A stretch of DNA of 5,741 nucleotides from an uncultured Actinoplanes sp. GTDB taxonomy: Bacteria > Actinomycetota > Actinomycetes > Mycobacteriales > Micromonosporaceae. Under the pieces are notes generated by a model. The model did not search any database. It worked only from the letters and a program-made list of their open reading frames with translations, and was not told the origin of the DNA. Of the stretch, positions 4,962-5,741 are shown in pieces. Each line of letters begins with the position of its first letter. Positions within the stretch are counted from its first letter, which is position 1. The DNA is taken from positions 1-5,741 of the forward strand of contig CAKUMG010000428.1 of NCBI GenBank assembly GCA_934667465.1. The letters run 5' to 3'. The position numbers and the translations under genes are program-made.

Positions 4962-5741
4962 TCAGAACGGAAGATCCTCCAGGAGATCGGTGACCACCTC
5001 TGCGATCGGCGAGCGCTCCGACCTCGTGAGGGTGACGTGCGCGAAGATCGGGTGCCCCTTGAGCGCCTCGATCACCGCGGTCACGCCGTCGTGCCGCCCG
5101 ACCCGCAGGTTGTCGCGCTGGGCCACGTCGTGGGTGAGCACCACCCGCGAGCCCTGGCCGATCCGGGACAGGACCGTCAGGAGCACGTTGCGCTCCAGCG
5201 ACTGCGCCTCGTCGACGATCACGAACGCGTCGTGCAGGCTCCGGCCGCGGATGTGGGTCAATGGCAGCACCTCGAGCATCCCGCGCGCCATGACCTCCTC
5301 GACCACGTTCGCGTGCGCCACGGCGCCGAGCGTGTCGAAGACGGCCTGCGCCCACGGCGACATCTTCTCGGCCTCGCTGCCGGGCAGGTAGCCGAGCTCC
5401 TGGCCGCCGACCGCGTACAGGGGCCGGAACACTATGACCTTCTTGTGCCGCTGGCGCTCCATCGTCGCCTCGAGACCGGCGGCGAGCGCGAGCGCCGACT
5501 TGCCGGTGCCGGCCCGGCCGCCGAGCGACACGATCCCGATGGACTCGTCCATCAGCAGGTCGAGGGCGATCCGCTGCTCCGCCGACCGGCCACGGAGCCC
5601 GAACGCCTCGCGGTCGCCGCGTACCAGCTTGATCGTCTTGTCGGGGGTGACCCGGGCGAGCGCCGACCCCTTCGACGAGTGGATGACCAGACCGGTGTGG
5701 CACGGCAGGGCGGCCGCCTCGTCCAGTTCGGGCTCGTCACC
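4962..5741 (-). CDS. PhoH family ATPase, probable PIN-PhoH (PhoH2) protein, 5' end outside window
   Basis: This is the C-terminal 259 residues of a PhoH-type P-loop NTPase; the frame stays open to the right edge, so the start and N-terminal domain are missing. In the visible part the linker [14 protein letters not shown] is at 17-30 and the conserved [17 protein letters not shown] block around 47-63. Walker A is GRAGTGKS (75-82) and Walker B is FVIVDEAQ (173-180). [16 protein letters not shown] follows at 106-121 and [17 protein letters not shown] ends the domain. This arrangement and the upstream linker are typical of actinobacterial PhoH2 proteins, which carry an N-terminal PIN RNase domain and act as ATP-dependent RNA-unwinding ribonucleases. 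The PIN domain itself is not in the window, so that is inferred. An internal ATG at 5552 is not the start because conserved PhoH sequence precedes it. A hairpin terminator follows the stop. Confidence 0.93.
   Translation of the reverse strand, partial: GDEPELDEAAALPCHTGLVIHSSKGSALARVTPDKTIKLVRGDREAFGLRGRSAEQRIALDLLMDESIGIVSLGGRAGTGKSALALAAGLEATMERQRHKKVIVFRPLYAVGGQELGYLPGSEAEKMSPWAQAVFDTLGAVAHANVVEEVMARGMLEVLPLTHIRGRSLHDAFVIVDEAQSLERNVLLTVLSRIGQGSRVVLTHDVAQRDNLRVGRHDGVTAVIEALKGHPIFAHVTLTRSERSPIAEVVTDLLEDLPF

Overview
The window is GC-rich DNA from a high-GC Gram-positive actinomycete. Third codon positions are almost all G or C, the glpX start is GTG behind a GAGGAGG ribosome site, and the gene set (DUF4245 protein, class II FBPase, PIN-PhoH type PhoH, coiled-coil lytic transglycosylase, lipoprotein) is actinobacterial. 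The protein sequences feel closest to Micromonosporaceae (Actinoplanes/Micromonospora type), but that is an impression, not a search result.

Layout. On the minus strand at the left edge is a secreted lipoprotein, cut by the window edge (1-531), with a DUF4245 membrane-anchored protein upstream of it (606-1163). The DUF4245 gene is divergent from glpX (1246-2262, plus strand), which encodes the gluconeogenic class II fructose-1,6-bisphosphatase. glpX is the only plus-strand gene. It meets a rhomboid intramembrane protease (2259-2918, minus) tail to tail, and the two stop codons share one CTAG. Upstream of the rhomboid in the same direction is a secreted trypsin-like S1 protease (2956-3762). 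A strong hairpin with a UUCG loop then separates these from a membrane-anchored lytic transglycosylase (3840-4739). Next comes a 222-base AT-richer intergenic region carrying a CRP-like operator and phased GTGAA repeats. A second hairpin ends the gene for a PhoH-family ATPase (4962-5741, cut by the right edge).

How the genes relate. Four products lie at or outside the membrane (lipoprotein, S1 protease, rhomboid, transglycosylase). glpX and phoH are cytosolic and conserved housekeeping or stress genes. PhoH, glpX and DUF4245 lying within one short stretch recalls the mycobacterial Rv1095-Rv1100 neighbourhood (from memory). The two proteases probably form a two-gene transcript. The most notable regulatory signal is the CRP-like site upstream of the cell-wall lytic gene, which parallels known CRP control of rpfA in Mycobacterium tuberculosis. 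I see no mobile element, CRISPR array, RNA gene or clear sign of horizontal transfer. The window is mostly ordinary core chromosome, and I found no convincing new multi-gene system.
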